64,000 bases of DNA, taken from contig NZ_ATUR01000009.1 in assembly GCF_000420305.1 (NCBI RefSeq), positions 1 through 64,000 of the forward strand, written 5' to 3'. This DNA comes from Novosphingopyxis baekryungensis DSM 16222 (lineage in GTDB: Bacteria; Pseudomonadota; Alphaproteobacteria; Sphingomonadales; Sphingomonadaceae). Below the pieces are notes generated by a model. It worked only from the letters and a program-made list of their open reading frames with translations. It was not told the DNA's origin and did no database searches. The position numbers and the translations under genes were made by a program. The stretch's first letter is position 1; every line of letters begins with the position of its first letter. Below, piece after piece: positions 15,894-26,719 of this stretch.

Positions 15894-18146
15894 ATGTATC
15901 GTGCCGCCGTCTCGTCCTTGGCGATCGCCCTATCCACCCCTGCGTTGGCCCAGGAACATACCGGGCCTGAGAGCGAAAAGAGCGGAGCCGAGCAAATTGC
16001 GGCCGACCGCGAAGATAATACGAGCGGGTCTATCATCGTGATCGGCGGCCATATTGATCCCTATCGCATCGCGGGCTCGGCCGATCTGATCGACACCGAG
16101 GATTTGCGCCGGTTCGATCACGGCGACGTAAACCGCGTCCTGCGGCAGGTTCCCGGCGTTAATACGCAGGAAGAAGATGGGTTCGGCCTGTTCCCGAACA
16201 TCGGTCTGCGCGGCAGTCCGGTCGAACGCTCAAGCAATATTACTCTGATGGAAGACGGCGTTCTGATTGCGCCTGCTCCCTATGCTGCTCCGGCCGCTTA
16301 CTATTTCCCGGCCATCGGACGTATGCAAGCGGTCGAGGTTACGAAAGGCGCTGCTGCTATTCGCTATGGCCCCCGTACGATTGGCGGAGCGGTCAACCTC
16401 CGGTCGACCGATATTCCGACCGACGAATTGGCAGGCTACGCATCAGGCCAATACGGTTCGCGCGGCTACTATCAGGGGCAGGCCTGGATCGGCGGTGACA
16501 CCGACTATGTCGGAGCGCTGATCGAAACCTATCAGCAGGGCGGCGACGGCTTCAAAACGATTGATGGGTTTCCAGACGCGGACACTGGCTTCGAGCGACA
16601 GGATTACCGTGGGCGTTTTGCTGTTCACACCGCACCGGACGCGCCTGTCGAAGCGCGACTGGAGTTTGTCTATGGTCGATCGGACCTTGAGGCCAGTGAG
16701 ACCTATCTTGGGCTGGCCGATGCCGACTTCGCGGCAGATCCCTATCGCCGCTACGCCGCTAGCCAGCGCGACGCGTTCACCGGAGAGCATGACCAATATC
16801 GCGTCATTGGCAGGCTATCGTTTGCCGACGAAACGAGAATAACCGCCACGCTGTATCGCAATGACTTCAGTCGCACCTGGTCAAAACTTCAGGATATCGA
16901 CTTCGATGGAGACGGTAGCTTCGATTCGATTCAATCGGTGTTCGATAACCCCGATGACAATGCCGAGGCACTCGGCATTCTGCGCGGAGCCGACACTGCG
17001 AGCGGTGCAGTCCGCATCCGCAACAACAATCGCGTCTATCGTAGCGAAGGCGCTCAGATCTCACTGGAACGGCCGTTCGAGACTGGCGCATTACGCCACA
17101 ACCTTGCGGTGTCGATCCGCTATCACGAGGATGAGGAGGATAGGCTGCAAAACGAGGAATTCTACTCCCAGATCGGTGGCGAGCTGGTCTTTGAGCGTCA
17201 GACCGATATCGGCCAGCAGGCCAACCGGGAGGCGAAAGCGACGGCGATCGCCTTCTACGTAGAAGACCGGATCGAGATTGGCGCGCTCACGCTGACACCC
17301 GGCTTGAGGTATGAAGGGATCGATTTGACCCGGTTGGACTACGCCGGATCGGACCCGGATCGATCCACCGGTCCTACCCGCGTTCGCCGGACCAATATCG
17401 ACCAGTGGCTACCTGCTCTGGGCGCTACTTACGAAATGGGCGATGCAATCCTGCTGGCAGGAGTGTCGCGCGGCTTCTCCCCTCCCGGACCGGGCAATCC
17501 CGACGCGCGCGCCGAGAAAAGCTGGAATTACGAGGCGGGGGTCCGCTATCGGACCGACGAAATCCAGGTTTCTGCCATCGGCTTCTACAACGACTATTCC
17601 AATCTGCTTGGCAACTGCACCCAATCCGTGGGCTGCACCACCGGTGATATCGGCGATCAGTTTAATGGCGGTGCGGTAACGGTTCAGGGCCTGGAATTCT
17701 CGATAGCGACCGAGCCACGCGCCTCCGACACAATCTCGTTCCCCATGTCTCTCGCCTATACATTCACGGACGCAAAATTCGACAGCAGCTTCGAAAGCGA
17801 CTTTTTCGGCAATGTGAACGAAGGCGATGCCCTTCCCTATATCGCTCGGCATCAAGTTTATTTCGAAGCCGGCGTAAGCGTAGGACGCGCCGCAGCCACC
17901 CTGGGCGCCAACTATGTTTCGGATCTGCGGGATGATCCCGGAAGCGGTGCTATCGGGGTAGTCGATGTAGTGGATGAGCGGATCATCTTTGATCTTGCGG
18001 GGAATTTCGCTCTGACAGACAGGATCGCCCTGTTTGCGCGGGTCGATAACCTATTCGATGACCAATACGCAGTCAGTCGGCGCCCCCTCGGTCTGCGTCC
18101 CGGGGTGCCACAGCGGTTCGTCGGTGGTGCGAGGGTCAGCTTTTAG
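15894..18146 (+). CDS. TonB-dependent outer-membrane receptor (FecA-like)
   Basis: A 750-aa receptor with a signal peptide ending at A-L-A-Q (about residue 20), a plug domain (D-V-N-R-V-L-R-Q-V-P-G-V-N near 75-90, then E-V-T-K-G-A-A-A-I-R-Y-G-P near 145-157) and a 22-strand beta-barrel ending in a terminal aromatic residue (R-V-S-F). It resembles ferric-citrate-type receptors, but the ligand is not certain; metal-island receptors may also take up other chelates. It is transcribed alone, 205 bp after the ATPase gene, with GGAGAACAGGAAG before the ATG and a Fur-like box upstream. Confidence 0.85.
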   Translation: MYRAAVSSLAIALSTPALAQEHTGPESEKSGAEQIAADREDNTSGSIIVIGGHIDPYRIAGSADLIDTEDLRRFDHGDVNRVLRQVPGVNTQEEDGFGLFPNIGLRGSPVERSSNITLMEDGVLIAPAPYAAPAAYYFPAIGRMQAVEVTKGAAAIRYGPRTIGGAVNLRSTDIPTDELAGYASGQYGSRGYYQGQAWIGGDTDYVGALIETYQQGGDGFKTIDGFPDADTGFERQDYRGRFAVHTAPDAPVEARLEFVYGRSDLEASETYLGLADADFAADPYRRYAASQRDAFTGEHDQYRVIGRLSFADETRITATLYRNDFSRTWSKLQDIDFDGDGSFDSIQSVFDNPDDNAEALGILRGADTASGAVRIRNNNRVYRSEGAQISLERPFETGALRHNLAVSIRYHEDEEDRLQNEEFYSQIGGELVFERQTDIGQQANREAKATAIAFYVEDRIEIGALTLTPGLRYEGIDLTRLDYAGSDPDRSTGPTRVRRTNIDQWLPALGATYEMGDAILLAGVSRGFSPPGPGNPDARAEKSWNYEAGVRYRTDEIQVSAIGFYNDYSNLLGNCTQSVGCTTGDIGDQFNGGAVTVQGLEFSIATEPRASDTISFPMSLAYTFTDAKFDSSFESDFFGNVNEGDALPYIARHQVYFEAGVSVGRAAATLGANYVSDLRDDPGSGAIGVVDVVDERIIFDLAGNFALTDRIALFARVDNLFDDQYAVSRRPLGLRPGVPQRFVGGARVSF

Positions 18147-18459
18147 AATGCCGCATAAGGCTTGTCGCGTTGATATTCGCACCCGTCTTCCTTTTGCGTG
18201 CTTGCAGGCGTGAACTAAGTTGAAAGCCTATTTTAGCCGTAAATCAAATGCAGCAATGGTTCGGCAGAGAGGGAAGGTCCGCAGCGAGGCTGTTGCGCCC
18301 CCCCCTTTGCAGAACTCGATTTCTATCCTTCGGCTGAAACCGTTGCAGCTTAGCTCGTATTGCTCATGCTCGTGATCGGATTTCGGGCAGGCCATCGCTC
18401 GCGTGGCCCTGCGTCGAGAGAAGCTGCCCGCTAGCGAGCATTGGCTCAGACCCCTCGTG
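18147..18459. other. Intergenic stretch, no gene seen
   Basis: About 310 bases between convergent genes. It holds a short run of C near 18297-18304 and no ORF with a believable start, ribosome site or family resemblance. No strong terminator hairpin was found by eye. Confidence 0.5.
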
Positions 18460-18939
18460 TTAACTAGGTCCGACGCCGATTCTGCGCGCAAGCCACAAGC
18501 TCGCGGAAGGAACAATAATCCACATGATGATGGGGACCAGACCGATGTTGGTTCCAGGGACAAGCGGCATGACAGAGCTGTACGTCCAACCCCAGTCGGC
18601 TCCCACGGCGAGTATCTCGACGATTGAGGTGATGGCCAGGCCGATGCCCAGGTAGACCAGAAAGCGGGAGATCGGCCATTCGACGATCCAGGGGGTTCGA
18701 CCGTTTCCGAGCGACGCGCCCAGATAGGAAGCGACCATGATACCGGAATCACCGAACGATGCGAGACCGCACCGATAGGCCACTTCCGCGGGGCTGAGCT
18801 CCCCGGTCCCGTAGAACGGCAGCTGAAGCATCTCCCAGGCAAAGGCAATCAACGCCCCGAAGATCGCGACCCACAGGACGGGATGCGCACCGCGCCAGAT
18901 GCGCCGGCCCTCTCCATACGAAGTCTGGTGTAAGTTCAT
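18460..18939 (-). CDS. Four-TM membrane protein, paralogue of the gene at 55666
   Basis: A 159-aa protein with four predicted membrane segments. Conserved features shared with the 146-aa protein at 55666 are F-A/V-W-E-M/I-x-Q-L/M-P-F near the first segment, R-C-G-I/L-A-S-x-G-D between segments one and two, and I-x-M-W-x-I-V-P in the last segment. I know no named domain. It is followed downstream by no obvious partner; upstream on the same strand lies the Cu ATPase region. Its recurrence next to two copper clusters suggests a copper-linked role (inference). Confidence 0.65.
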   Translation of the reverse strand: MNLHQTSYGEGRRIWRGAHPVLWVAIFGALIAFAWEMLQLPFYGTGELSPAEVAYRCGLASFGDSGIMVASYLGASLGNGRTPWIVEWPISRFLVYLGIGLAITSIVEILAVGADWGWTYSSVMPLVPGTNIGLVPIIMWIIVPSASLWLARRIGVGPS

Positions 18940-18987
18940 TGTCGTTCATTCAGCACTTTGTATCTCATTTGCTTGGTAGCCTCTTTG

Positions 18988-21345
18988 TCATGCTTGGAAG
19001 CGGGGAAGAGTAACGGCCCGCAGTCTCAATGCATTTCCGATTACCGAGACCGATGACAGGCTCATCGCGGCAGCGGCAATCATCGGACTGAGAAGTAGCC
19101 CGAACCACGGATAGAGAACCCCAGCTGCGATCGGTATGCCGATCGCATTGTATCCGAAGGCGAAGAACAGATTCTGTCTGATATTGCGCATCGTTGCGCG
19201 AGACAAGACAATGGCTTGTACCACGCCCACGAGATCGCCGCGGACAAGAGTTACTCCGGCGCTCTCAATGGCAACGTCGGTGCCTGTTCCCATAGCAATC
19301 CCGACATGCGCTGCGGCAAGGGCCGGTGCATCGTTGATACCGTCGCCGGCCATTGCGACGCGTCGACCGGCGTTCTTCAGCTCCTCGACCTTGCTGTGCT
19401 TCTCCTCGGGAGAGACATTTGCATGAACCTCATCGATATCGACCTGCTCAGCGACCGCTTGCGCAGTCGCTCGGCTGTCCCCGGTAAGCATGACGACGCG
19501 TATTCCTCGGGCGTGGAGCTCTGCAATTGCGGTACGACTAGTCTCCTTGATCGGATCGGCGACCGCAATAAGGCCTGCCGGCTTTCCATCAACCGCAACA
19601 AACATGACGGTGTGGCCAAGCTGCCTGCCTTTCTCGGCGGACGAACGCCATTCCTCGTTAAGGGCACCGATGCGCTGCATCAGCTTGTCATTGCCAATGG
19701 CAACCTTTCGATCATTGACGAAGCCCTGGATACCTTCTCCGGTCACGGAATCGATCTCGGAGGCGTCCTGAACTGGCGCACCTCGCTTCTTCGCGCCTTC
19801 GACAATCGCATGCGCGAGCGGGTGTTCGCTTCCTCTTTCTACTGCGGCGACCAACCCAAGCATCTCGGTTTCGTCGTAACCCGGCTGCACGATGACGCTG
19901 ACAAGGTCCGGCTTGCCCAGTGTAAGCGTACCGGTCTTGTCCACGACCAGCGTGTCGATCTTCTCCAGAGTTTCGAGGGCCTCGGCGTTCTTGATCAGAA
20001 TACCGTGCTGCGCCCCCTTGCCGGTGCCCGTCATGATCGACATCGGCGTGGCGAGCCCCAGGGCACACGGACAGGCGATGATCAGGACTGCGATAGCGTT
20101 GATCAGTGCATAGGCGAGCGCCGGAGCGGGCCCCCATATAGCCCACACGATGAAGGCAATCACTGCGACCACAACGACGACCGGCACGAACCATGAGGTT
20201 ACCTGGTCGGCCAGGCGCTGGATCGGCGCCCGGCTGCGCTGTGCCTCTGCAACCATCTGGACAATCTTTGACAGCATGGTGTCCGCGCCAACCCGGGTTG
20301 CGCGCATGGTGAAGCTGCCCGTCTGGTTGACGGTACCGCCGATGACCGTGTCACCTGCGCCCTTCCTGACGGGAAGAGGTTCGCCGCTGATCATTGATTC
20401 GTCGACCGCGCTGCTACCGTCTTCGATTGTGCCGTCCACGGGGACCTTGTCGCCGGGCCGGACGCGTAGAAGGTCATTCGATGACAACTGATCGAGCGGC
20501 ACTTCGCGCTCGTCACCCCTTCCGAAGATCTTCATCGCGGTTGGAGGCGCCAGTTCGAGAAGCGCTCGCAGCGCGCTCGAGGTGGAGCCGCGCGCCTTCA
20601 ATTCGAGCACCTGTCCCAGCAAGACGAGCGTCGTGATCACCGCCGCAGCCTCGAAATATACAGCGACCCGGCCTCCCTCGTCCCGGAAGGCATCGGGAAA
20701 GATACCGGGGACCAGCGTAGCCACCACACTGAAGAAATAGGCGATCGCAACACCGAAGCCGATCAGCGTGAACATATTAAGGTTCATCGTCCGCACCGAC
20801 TGGATCGCTCGCACGAAGAACGGCCAGCCTCCCCAAAGGACGACTGGCGTTGCGAGCAGAAGTTGGATCCATTGTGCCCAGGCAGGCTCGATCAGGCTGT
20901 CGAACGGCCTGGAGGGAATGAGATCGCCCATGGCATAGGCAAATAACGGGACGGTAAAGAGCGTGCTCCACCAGAATCGGCGACGCATGTCCACAAGCTC
21001 GGGATCGGGCCCTTCATTGAGGGTAACCGTCTCGGGTTCAAGCGCCATTCCGCAGATCGGACAGGAGCCCGGACCCGGCTGGCGGATTTCAGGGTGCATT
21101 GGGCAGGTGTAGATTGCGCCTTCCGGAACATCTTCGACCGCATCGAGGTGCGCGTTCGAAAGATAGAGCTCTGGATCGGCCCGAAATTTGTCAAGGCAGC
21201 GCGAAGAGCAGAAATAATGCTGTGAGTTTTCGTGCTCGTGGACGAAGCTGGCACCCTCGATTGCTACGCTCATGCCGCAGACCGGATCGACGGCAGTTCC
21301 GCTGGGGACCGGCTTGTCAGCCGCGTCGGAAAAAGTCTCGGTCAT
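18988..21345 (-). CDS. copA: Cu(I)/Ag(I) P1B-1 ATPase with YHS and HMBD metal domains
   Basis: A 785-aa ATPase. Residues ~20-62 are a YHS domain (D-P-V-C-G-M ... Y-F-C-S-S-R-C) and ~78-104 a heavy-metal-binding domain (Y-T-C-P-M-H-P-E ... C-P-I-C-G-M). TM6 carries C-P-C (A-C-P-C-A-L-G), followed by D-K-T-G-T-L-T, and the last segments have Y-N and M-S-L-S-S motifs of Cu(I) pumps. It exports Cu or Ag from the cytoplasm to the periplasm. No standard ferredoxin-like HMA domain is present. No CueR-type box was found directly upstream. Confidence 0.92.
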   Translation of the reverse strand: MTETFSDAADKPVPSGTAVDPVCGMSVAIEGASFVHEHENSQHYFCSSRCLDKFRADPELYLSNAHLDAVEDVPEGAIYTCPMHPEIRQPGPGSCPICGMALEPETVTLNEGPDPELVDMRRRFWWSTLFTVPLFAYAMGDLIPSRPFDSLIEPAWAQWIQLLLATPVVLWGGWPFFVRAIQSVRTMNLNMFTLIGFGVAIAYFFSVVATLVPGIFPDAFRDEGGRVAVYFEAAAVITTLVLLGQVLELKARGSTSSALRALLELAPPTAMKIFGRGDEREVPLDQLSSNDLLRVRPGDKVPVDGTIEDGSSAVDESMISGEPLPVRKGAGDTVIGGTVNQTGSFTMRATRVGADTMLSKIVQMVAEAQRSRAPIQRLADQVTSWFVPVVVVVAVIAFIVWAIWGPAPALAYALINAIAVLIIACPCALGLATPMSIMTGTGKGAQHGILIKNAEALETLEKIDTLVVDKTGTLTLGKPDLVSVIVQPGYDETEMLGLVAAVERGSEHPLAHAIVEGAKKRGAPVQDASEIDSVTGEGIQGFVNDRKVAIGNDKLMQRIGALNEEWRSSAEKGRQLGHTVMFVAVDGKPAGLIAVADPIKETSRTAIAELHARGIRVVMLTGDSRATAQAVAEQVDIDEVHANVSPEEKHSKVEELKNAGRRVAMAGDGINDAPALAAAHVGIAMGTGTDVAIESAGVTLVRGDLVGVVQAIVLSRATMRNIRQNLFFAFGYNAIGIPIAAGVLYPWFGLLLSPMIAAAAMSLSSVSVIGNALRLRAVTLPRFQA

Positions 21346-21461
21346 TTGTTATTCCCTATTAAGAGCGCGTCGTTTGAATACTCTGTCGGAGCACCAGGTC
21401 TTCGACAATGGCCGAATAGCTGAGCCCGCCAAAGGTTTGCCCGTAGACACACGAGGTCCGC

Positions 21462-21590
21462 TCATGACTTGAGATATTTTATGAATGCGAAGATCCCGAG
21501 TGTTATTAATCCCAGCAAACCAATCCAGACCACACCCATTGCAAGCATCATCACGGGGTTTTGCATCATTCCATCGCAGTTCATCATCAT
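21462..21590 (-). CDS. 42-aa single-TM Met-rich small protein
   Basis: A very short protein starting at a triple ATG (M-M-M-N-C-D-G-M-M), with one strongly hydrophobic segment (V-V-W-I-G-L-L-G-L-I-T-L-G-I-F-A-F-I) and a Lys/Ser end. An ACGAAAG ribosome site precedes the ATG run. The Met-rich cytosolic or periplasmic start beside Cu genes suggests copper contact. A longer frame from 21647 exists but lacks support. It lies between the CusF-like lipoprotein and the Cu ATPase, both on the same strand. Confidence 0.5.
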   Translation of the reverse strand: MMMNCDGMMQNPVMMLAMGVVWIGLLGLITLGIFAFIKYLKS

Positions 21591-21672
21591 CTTTCGTATC
21601 GATAACTGCCTCATGCTCAAGAAGCTCCGGAGCCTGCGCCGCGCCAACTTCCGGTGCAGCGCAGGCCACCCA

Positions 21673-22068
21673 TTACTGCTTGGAGATCGCGGTCAGTTCG
21701 CCGCCGCTTTCTGTGGTTCGAAATTCAAAGGTGACGCGATCGCCGACTGCGACCTTGTCGATGGTGGCCTCGTCTGCGGAGAAGGCCATTGTCATCGCTG
21801 GCCAGCCAACCGCAGCGATCGGACCGTGGTCGATCGTAACCTTGCCATCGGCTTCGTCGATTTCCGTAACCGAGCCTTCGCCGCTTCCCGCTTGACCCGC
21901 TTCGGCGGGATCCATCATCGCCATGTCATCCCCCATCGGCATGCTGTCGGCATCCGCCATGCCCTCGGACATCATCGTTTCGGACGGCTCGGCTGTTTCG
22001 CTGGCATTGTCGCAGGCAGCAAGGGCCAGCGGAGCAGCCAATAGAGTCAGGTAAGTTGTGGTACGCAT
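21673..22068 (-). CDS. cusF: CusF-like copper-binding lipoprotein
   Basis: A 131-aa lipoprotein (lipobox A-L-A-A-C near residue 19), with an acidic Met-rich linker (residues ~30-60) and a C-terminal CusF fold. The Cu(I) ligands of CusF keep exact spacing: His, then Trp at +8, Met at +11 and Met at +13 (H-G-P ... W-P-A-M-T-M). It would carry periplasmic Cu/Ag to CusCBA. The start overlaps the end of cusA by 22 bp and has AAGGAGAAG in front, so it is coupled to the cus operon. Confidence 0.85.
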   Translation of the reverse strand: MRTTTYLTLLAAPLALAACDNASETAEPSETMMSEGMADADSMPMGDDMAMMDPAEAGQAGSGEGSVTEIDEADGKVTIDHGPIAAVGWPAMTMAFSADEATIDKVAVGDRVTFEFRTTESGGELTAISKQ

Positions 22069-25000
22069 TCTTCTTCTCCTTGGGGATTGACCGGTTTTTC
22101 CGGACGGGGCCGCCGCAACAACAAATATGCGGCGGGAAGTACGAACATGGACAGGAGCGGCGCGGTAATCATACCGCCGATCATCGGTGCCGCGATCCGG
22201 CTCATCACCTCCGAGCCAGCTCCGGTTCCGATCAAGATCGGGAACAGACCCGCAAGGATAACCGCTACGGTCATCGCCTTGGGTCGGACACGCAAGAGCG
22301 CCCCTTCGCGGATCGCCTGATCCACTTCCTCGGCGCTCATATCGCCACTTCGTCTCTCGAGGGCTGCCTTGAGATAGATCAGCATGATCACGCCGAACTC
22401 TGCCGATACACCGGCCAGCGCAATGAACCCGACGGCAGTGGCTACAGACTGGTTGTAGCCCATCAGGTAAAGGAGCCAGTAGCCACCTGACAGGGCGAAT
22501 GGCAGCGTACCCATAATGAGCATTGCCTCGTCCCATCTTCTGAAGATCAGATAGAGCAGCAGGAAGATAATCACGAGTGTGGCGGGTACGACAATCTGCA
22601 ACCGCTCGTACGCCCGGGTGAGATATTCGAATTGACCCGCGTAGGACAGACTGACGCCGGCCGGGAGATTGACGCCCGCGGCAACGGCTTCCTGGAGGTC
22701 GGCAACCACCGATGTAAGATCGCGGTCGCGCACATCCACATAGATGTAGCTGGTCAAGCGCCCCTGCTCGCTCTTGAGCATGGGGGGGCCATCGCTGACG
22801 CCGATCCGTGCGACCGTGCCGAGTGTAATCTGTTGTCCCGACGGGGTCAGCAGGGGCAAGGTTCGCAATTCGTCGACGCTGTCGCGAATTTCACGGGGGT
22901 AGCGCACATTGATCGGATAGCGCGCCAGGCCTTCAACCGTTCGGCCAATATTGGCCCCGCCAATGGCGCCCGAGACGATCTGCTGGATGTCGGTGATCTT
23001 GAGGCCGTATCTTGCCGCCGCAGAACGATTGATATCAACATCAACGTAGCGTCCGCCCGAAAGCCTCTCGGCTAGTGCCGAACTGACGCCGGGAATTGTT
23101 TTGGCAACACCCTCTACCTCGAGCGCTACACGTTCGATCTCGGCAAGATCCTCGCCCGACACCTTGACCCCGATCGGGCTCTTGATCCCGGTCGCAAGCA
23201 TATCGATGCGGTTACGGATCGGTGGTACCCAGACGTTGGCGAGACCGGGCACCTGTACAATTCTGTCGAGTTCTTCGATCAGCAGGTCCGAGGTCATGCC
23301 TTCGCGCCATTCCTCACGCGGCCGGAACCGGATTGTGGTTTCGAACATGGTAAGCGGTGCCGGATCGGTGGCCGTATCCGCGCGACCGGCCTTGCCGAAA
23401 ACTGTCTCAACCTCCGGCACCGACTTGATAAGCCTGTCGGTACGCTGCAGCAGCGCTGAGGCCTCGCCCGGTGAAAGACCGGGAAGGGCGCTGGGCATGT
23501 AAAGCAGATCGCCCTCGTCGAGCGGCGGGAGAAACTCCCCGCCGAGCTGCGAGAAGGGAATCAGCGTGGTGAGGAAGATAGCGCCTGCAATCGCGAGCGT
23601 GGCTTTGGGCCAGCGCATGACCCAATTAAGACCCGGTCGGTAAATCTTGGTCAATCCGCGATTGAGGAAGTTGGAATCCTCTGACGGGATTTTACCCCTG
23701 ATCAGCCAACCCATCATCACCGGAACCAGCGTTATCGAGAGCAGAGCAGCGGCCGCCATGGCATAGGTCTTTGTGAAGGCAAGCGGAGCAAAGAGGCGAC
23801 CTTCCTGAGCTTGCAGAGTGAACACAGGCAGGAAGGACAAGGTTATGATCAGAAGGCTGAAAAACAGCGCGGGTCCGACCTCCTTCGAAGCATCAGCAAT
23901 GATGCGCCAGCGCTCCTTGACCGAAAGCACTGTGCCGGGGTTTTCATGCTCCCACCGCTCGAGATGCTTGTGCGCGTTTTCGATCATCACAACGGCGGCA
24001 TCGACCATGGCGCCGACCGCAATCGCGATCCCGCCCAGCGACATGATATTGGCATTCACCCCCTGGAAACGCATCACGATGAACGCCGCCAGCACGCCCA
24101 GGGGAAGGGTTATGATCGCGACCAGCGCCGAGCGCGCGTGCCACAGGAAAAGCGCGCATACGAGCGCGACGACGATGAACTCCTCGATCAGCTTGGTCGT
24201 CAAATTCTCCACCGAGGCGTCGATAAGTTGCGAACGGTCGTAGGTCGTGACGATTTCGACACCTTCGGGAAGGCTCGCCTGCAACTCGTCCAGTTTTTCC
24301 TCGACAGCCTGAATTGCACTGCGAGCGTCCGCGCCCTGTCTGAGAACGATAATGCCGCCGGCAACCTCTCCTTCCCCATTGAGCTCGGCAATGCCGCGAC
24401 GCAGTTCTGGTCCGACCTGGATTGTGGCGACATCTCCCACAGTGACAGGCACGCCTCCTGCTGCGGCCCTGAGGGGGATCTGCCGGAAGTCGTCCAGCGT
24501 CGTCAGATAGCCTGATGCGCGGACCATGTATTCGGCCTCGCCCATTTCGACGATCGAACCACCGGCTTCTTGATTGGATGACTGGATGGCGTTCACTATT
24601 TCGGCATGGGTGACGCCAAACGAAGCCATCCGGTAAGGATCGAGCACGACCTGGTACTGCTTGACCATGCCTCCGACACTCGCCACTTCCGCGATGCCGG
24701 GAATGGTCTTGAGCTCGTATCGCAGGAACCAGTCCTGAATGCTTCTCAGGCCCGCCAGATCATGTCCGCCGGTGCGGTCGACAAGGGCATATTCGTAAAT
24801 CCATCCCACGCCCGTCGCATCCGGACCGAGCGTGCTCGTAACACCCTCGGGCAAGCGATTCTGGACCTGGTTGAGGTATTCGAGCACACGCGACCGCGCC
24901 CAGTAAAGGTCGGTACCATCCTCAAAAATGATGTAGACGTAGCTGTCACCGAACATCGAGTAGCCGCGTACGGTCTTTGCTCCGGGCACCGACAGCATGG

Positions 25001-25214
25001 TCGTCGCCATCGGGTAGGTCACCTGGTCCTCGACTATCCGGGGCGCCTGGCCCGGATAGTTGGATCGGACGACAACCTGGACATCGGACAGATCGGGCAA
25101 AGCATCGACCGGAGTTGTGCGGACGGCCCATAACCCGCCAAGTGTCACAGCTATGGCGGCGAGGACGATGAAAAGTCGATTGGCGATCGAGGCATCGATA
25201 ATGCGCGCGATCAT
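22047..25214 (-). CDS. cusA: CusA-type Cu/Ag RND pump
   Basis: A 1055-aa inner-membrane RND pump with twelve membrane segments. The TM4 region reads [19 protein letters not shown], the HME4 signature of monovalent cation pumps such as CusA/SilA, unlike the DFG type of CzcA at 5421. A Met-rich periplasmic relay is expected. It is followed by the CusF-like gene and preceded by cusB with a 4-bp overlap (ATGA). The three cus genes and the lipoprotein form one minus-strand operon. Confidence 0.93.
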   Translation of the reverse strand: MIARIIDASIANRLFIVLAAIAVTLGGLWAVRTTPVDALPDLSDVQVVVRSNYPGQAPRIVEDQVTYPMATTMLSVPGAKTVRGYSMFGDSYVYIIFEDGTDLYWARSRVLEYLNQVQNRLPEGVTSTLGPDATGVGWIYEYALVDRTGGHDLAGLRSIQDWFLRYELKTIPGIAEVASVGGMVKQYQVVLDPYRMASFGVTHAEIVNAIQSSNQEAGGSIVEMGEAEYMVRASGYLTTLDDFRQIPLRAAAGGVPVTVGDVATIQVGPELRRGIAELNGEGEVAGGIIVLRQGADARSAIQAVEEKLDELQASLPEGVEIVTTYDRSQLIDASVENLTTKLIEEFIVVALVCALFLWHARSALVAIITLPLGVLAAFIVMRFQGVNANIMSLGGIAIAVGAMVDAAVVMIENAHKHLERWEHENPGTVLSVKERWRIIADASKEVGPALFFSLLIITLSFLPVFTLQAQEGRLFAPLAFTKTYAMAAAALLSITLVPVMMGWLIRGKIPSEDSNFLNRGLTKIYRPGLNWVMRWPKATLAIAGAIFLTTLIPFSQLGGEFLPPLDEGDLLYMPSALPGLSPGEASALLQRTDRLIKSVPEVETVFGKAGRADTATDPAPLTMFETTIRFRPREEWREGMTSDLLIEELDRIVQVPGLANVWVPPIRNRIDMLATGIKSPIGVKVSGEDLAEIERVALEVEGVAKTIPGVSSALAERLSGGRYVDVDINRSAAARYGLKITDIQQIVSGAIGGANIGRTVEGLARYPINVRYPREIRDSVDELRTLPLLTPSGQQITLGTVARIGVSDGPPMLKSEQGRLTSYIYVDVRDRDLTSVVADLQEAVAAGVNLPAGVSLSYAGQFEYLTRAYERLQIVVPATLVIIFLLLYLIFRRWDEAMLIMGTLPFALSGGYWLLYLMGYNQSVATAVGFIALAGVSAEFGVIMLIYLKAALERRSGDMSAEEVDQAIREGALLRVRPKAMTVAVILAGLFPILIGTGAGSEVMSRIAAPMIGGMITAPLLSMFVLPAAYLLLRRPRPEKPVNPQGEEECVPQLT

Positions 25215-26719
25215 TGCCCGGCACTCCTGATGGTCTCGATACGGGGGCCGGCGTCCTGCTGCGTGAAGGTAAAGCGCACTCTGTCGCCCTTCTCGAATCC
25301 GCTGATCTGCGCTGCATTCTTCGTGCGGAAGGTCATCGTCATGGCAGGCCAGTCTAGCCGCGGGACGGGCCCGTGCCGCAGCGTGACGGAGGCATCGGCA
25401 ATCTTCTCAATCGTGCCTATGGCACTGAATGTCGCTGGCTCGTCTTCACCGTCCTGGTCCTGGCCTGTCTGTTCGATCGTACGAACATCGAGTCCTGCCA
25501 GGCTTGCTTCGGAATCGAGCAGGAACTGGCCCGAGGTCACGACTTCTTCGCCTTGCGAAAGGCCGGCCAGTACTTCGGTCCTGCCGCCAGCTTCGCGGCC
25601 GATCCGGACTTCGGCAGGCATGAACCCGCCCTCGTCCTGTTTGATCATCACGATGGTCCGGCGTCCGGTCCGGATCACCGCTTCGGAAGGCACCAGCAGA
25701 GCGCGCCTGGTGTCAGGGGTCAACGAGACCTGCGCGAACATGCCCGGCTTGAGCCGCCCGGAAGGATTGGGCAATTGTGCGCGGACGGTGATTGTCCGGC
25801 TCGCATCCTGTGCACTCGGCAAGATCGCGATGATCGGTCCCGAAAATCTCTCATCGGGAAATGCGGTCAGAGTTGCGCTGACCGGTTGGCCGACCCGGAT
25901 GTTCGCTGCTTGTGTCTCGGGCACCGATGCCTCGAGCCAGATCGGCGAGAATCCGGTTATTTCCGCCAGGGTCTGGCCGGCCATCACGGTCATGCCGGGA
26001 CGCACGCCGAGCATGGTGATGGCCCCGCCTGTCGGCGCAGTGACAGTGATCGTCGCCTGGGCGCGACCGGTCCGGCCCACCGAGGAAATCTGCCCATTCG
26101 ACATGCCGAGCAGCCGCATGCGCTCGCGCATGGCTTGCGCAAGCTGTTCGTCGCCGCTGTTCAGGACAGCCAGATATTCCTGTTGCGCCCCACCCCATTC
26201 CGGCACGAGAATATCGGCTAGCGGCGCGCCCCGACTCACCACATCATCTGGAGCGCGGCCATAGGTGCGTTGGACAAAGCCACCAGCCCTTGGCTGGACA
26301 ATCGCAACGTCCCGCCCATTATAGGCGAGAATACCGGTAACAGACACTTCCGGCTCAAGTACGCCGTATTCGACTTCGGCGGTCCGGATGCCGAAATTCT
26401 GGACAAGTCCTGCGTCGATCTGAACCCCGGAGGTGGCCTCCTCGCCGGCGCATTTAGGAACAAGTTCCATATCCATGAACGGCGATTTTCCAGGCTCGTC
26501 GAAACGTTGTGCTGGCACCATCGGATCGTACCAGTAAAGCACGTCATCACATTCGGCGCTGGATGATCCCCCGTTGCCATTTGTCTGACTTCCGCTCTCA
26601 CCAAGCTGCGACACACCGTATCCGGCCGTCACACTAATCAGTGCGACCGTTGCTGCCATCGTCCAGGACTTCTGGCGTTGCGACAGCCCGTCCCACGCGG
26701 CTCCCATTTTAGCTCTCAT
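25211..26719 (-). CDS. cusB: CusB-type adaptor fused to a C-terminal CusF-like domain
   Basis: A 502-aa adaptor: N-terminal anchor (residues ~18-38), a heavy-metal-binding domain (Y-W-Y-D-P-M ... F-M-D-M-E-L-V-P at about 63-88), barrel-sandwich, helical hairpin and beta-barrel domains, then from about residue 430 a CusF-like domain with His, Trp +8, Met +11 and Met +13 (R-H-G-P ... W-P-A-M-T-M). Standard CusB proteins of about 410 aa lack this last domain. Such fusions are known in other bacteria. The start is the ATG overlapping the cusC stop. Confidence 0.9.
   Translation of the reverse strand: MRAKMGAAWDGLSQRQKSWTMAATVALISVTAGYGVSQLGESGSQTNGNGGSSSAECDDVLYWYDPMVPAQRFDEPGKSPFMDMELVPKCAGEEATSGVQIDAGLVQNFGIRTAEVEYGVLEPEVSVTGILAYNGRDVAIVQPRAGGFVQRTYGRAPDDVVSRGAPLADILVPEWGGAQQEYLAVLNSGDEQLAQAMRERMRLLGMSNGQISSVGRTGRAQATITVTAPTGGAITMLGVRPGMTVMAGQTLAEITGFSPIWLEASVPETQAANIRVGQPVSATLTAFPDERFSGPIIAILPSAQDASRTITVRAQLPNPSGRLKPGMFAQVSLTPDTRRALLVPSEAVIRTGRRTIVMIKQDEGGFMPAEVRIGREAGGRTEVLAGLSQGEEVVTSGQFLLDSEASLAGLDVRTIEQTGQDQDGEDEPATFSAIGTIEKIADASVTLRHGPVPRLDWPAMTMTFRTKNAAQISGFEKGDRVRFTFTQQDAGPRIETIRSAGQ

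Noticed and set aside
15709-16041. Separate gene overlapping the TonB receptor start
   Set aside because: Different frame from the receptor, basic low-quality sequence, no ribosome site or family resemblance.
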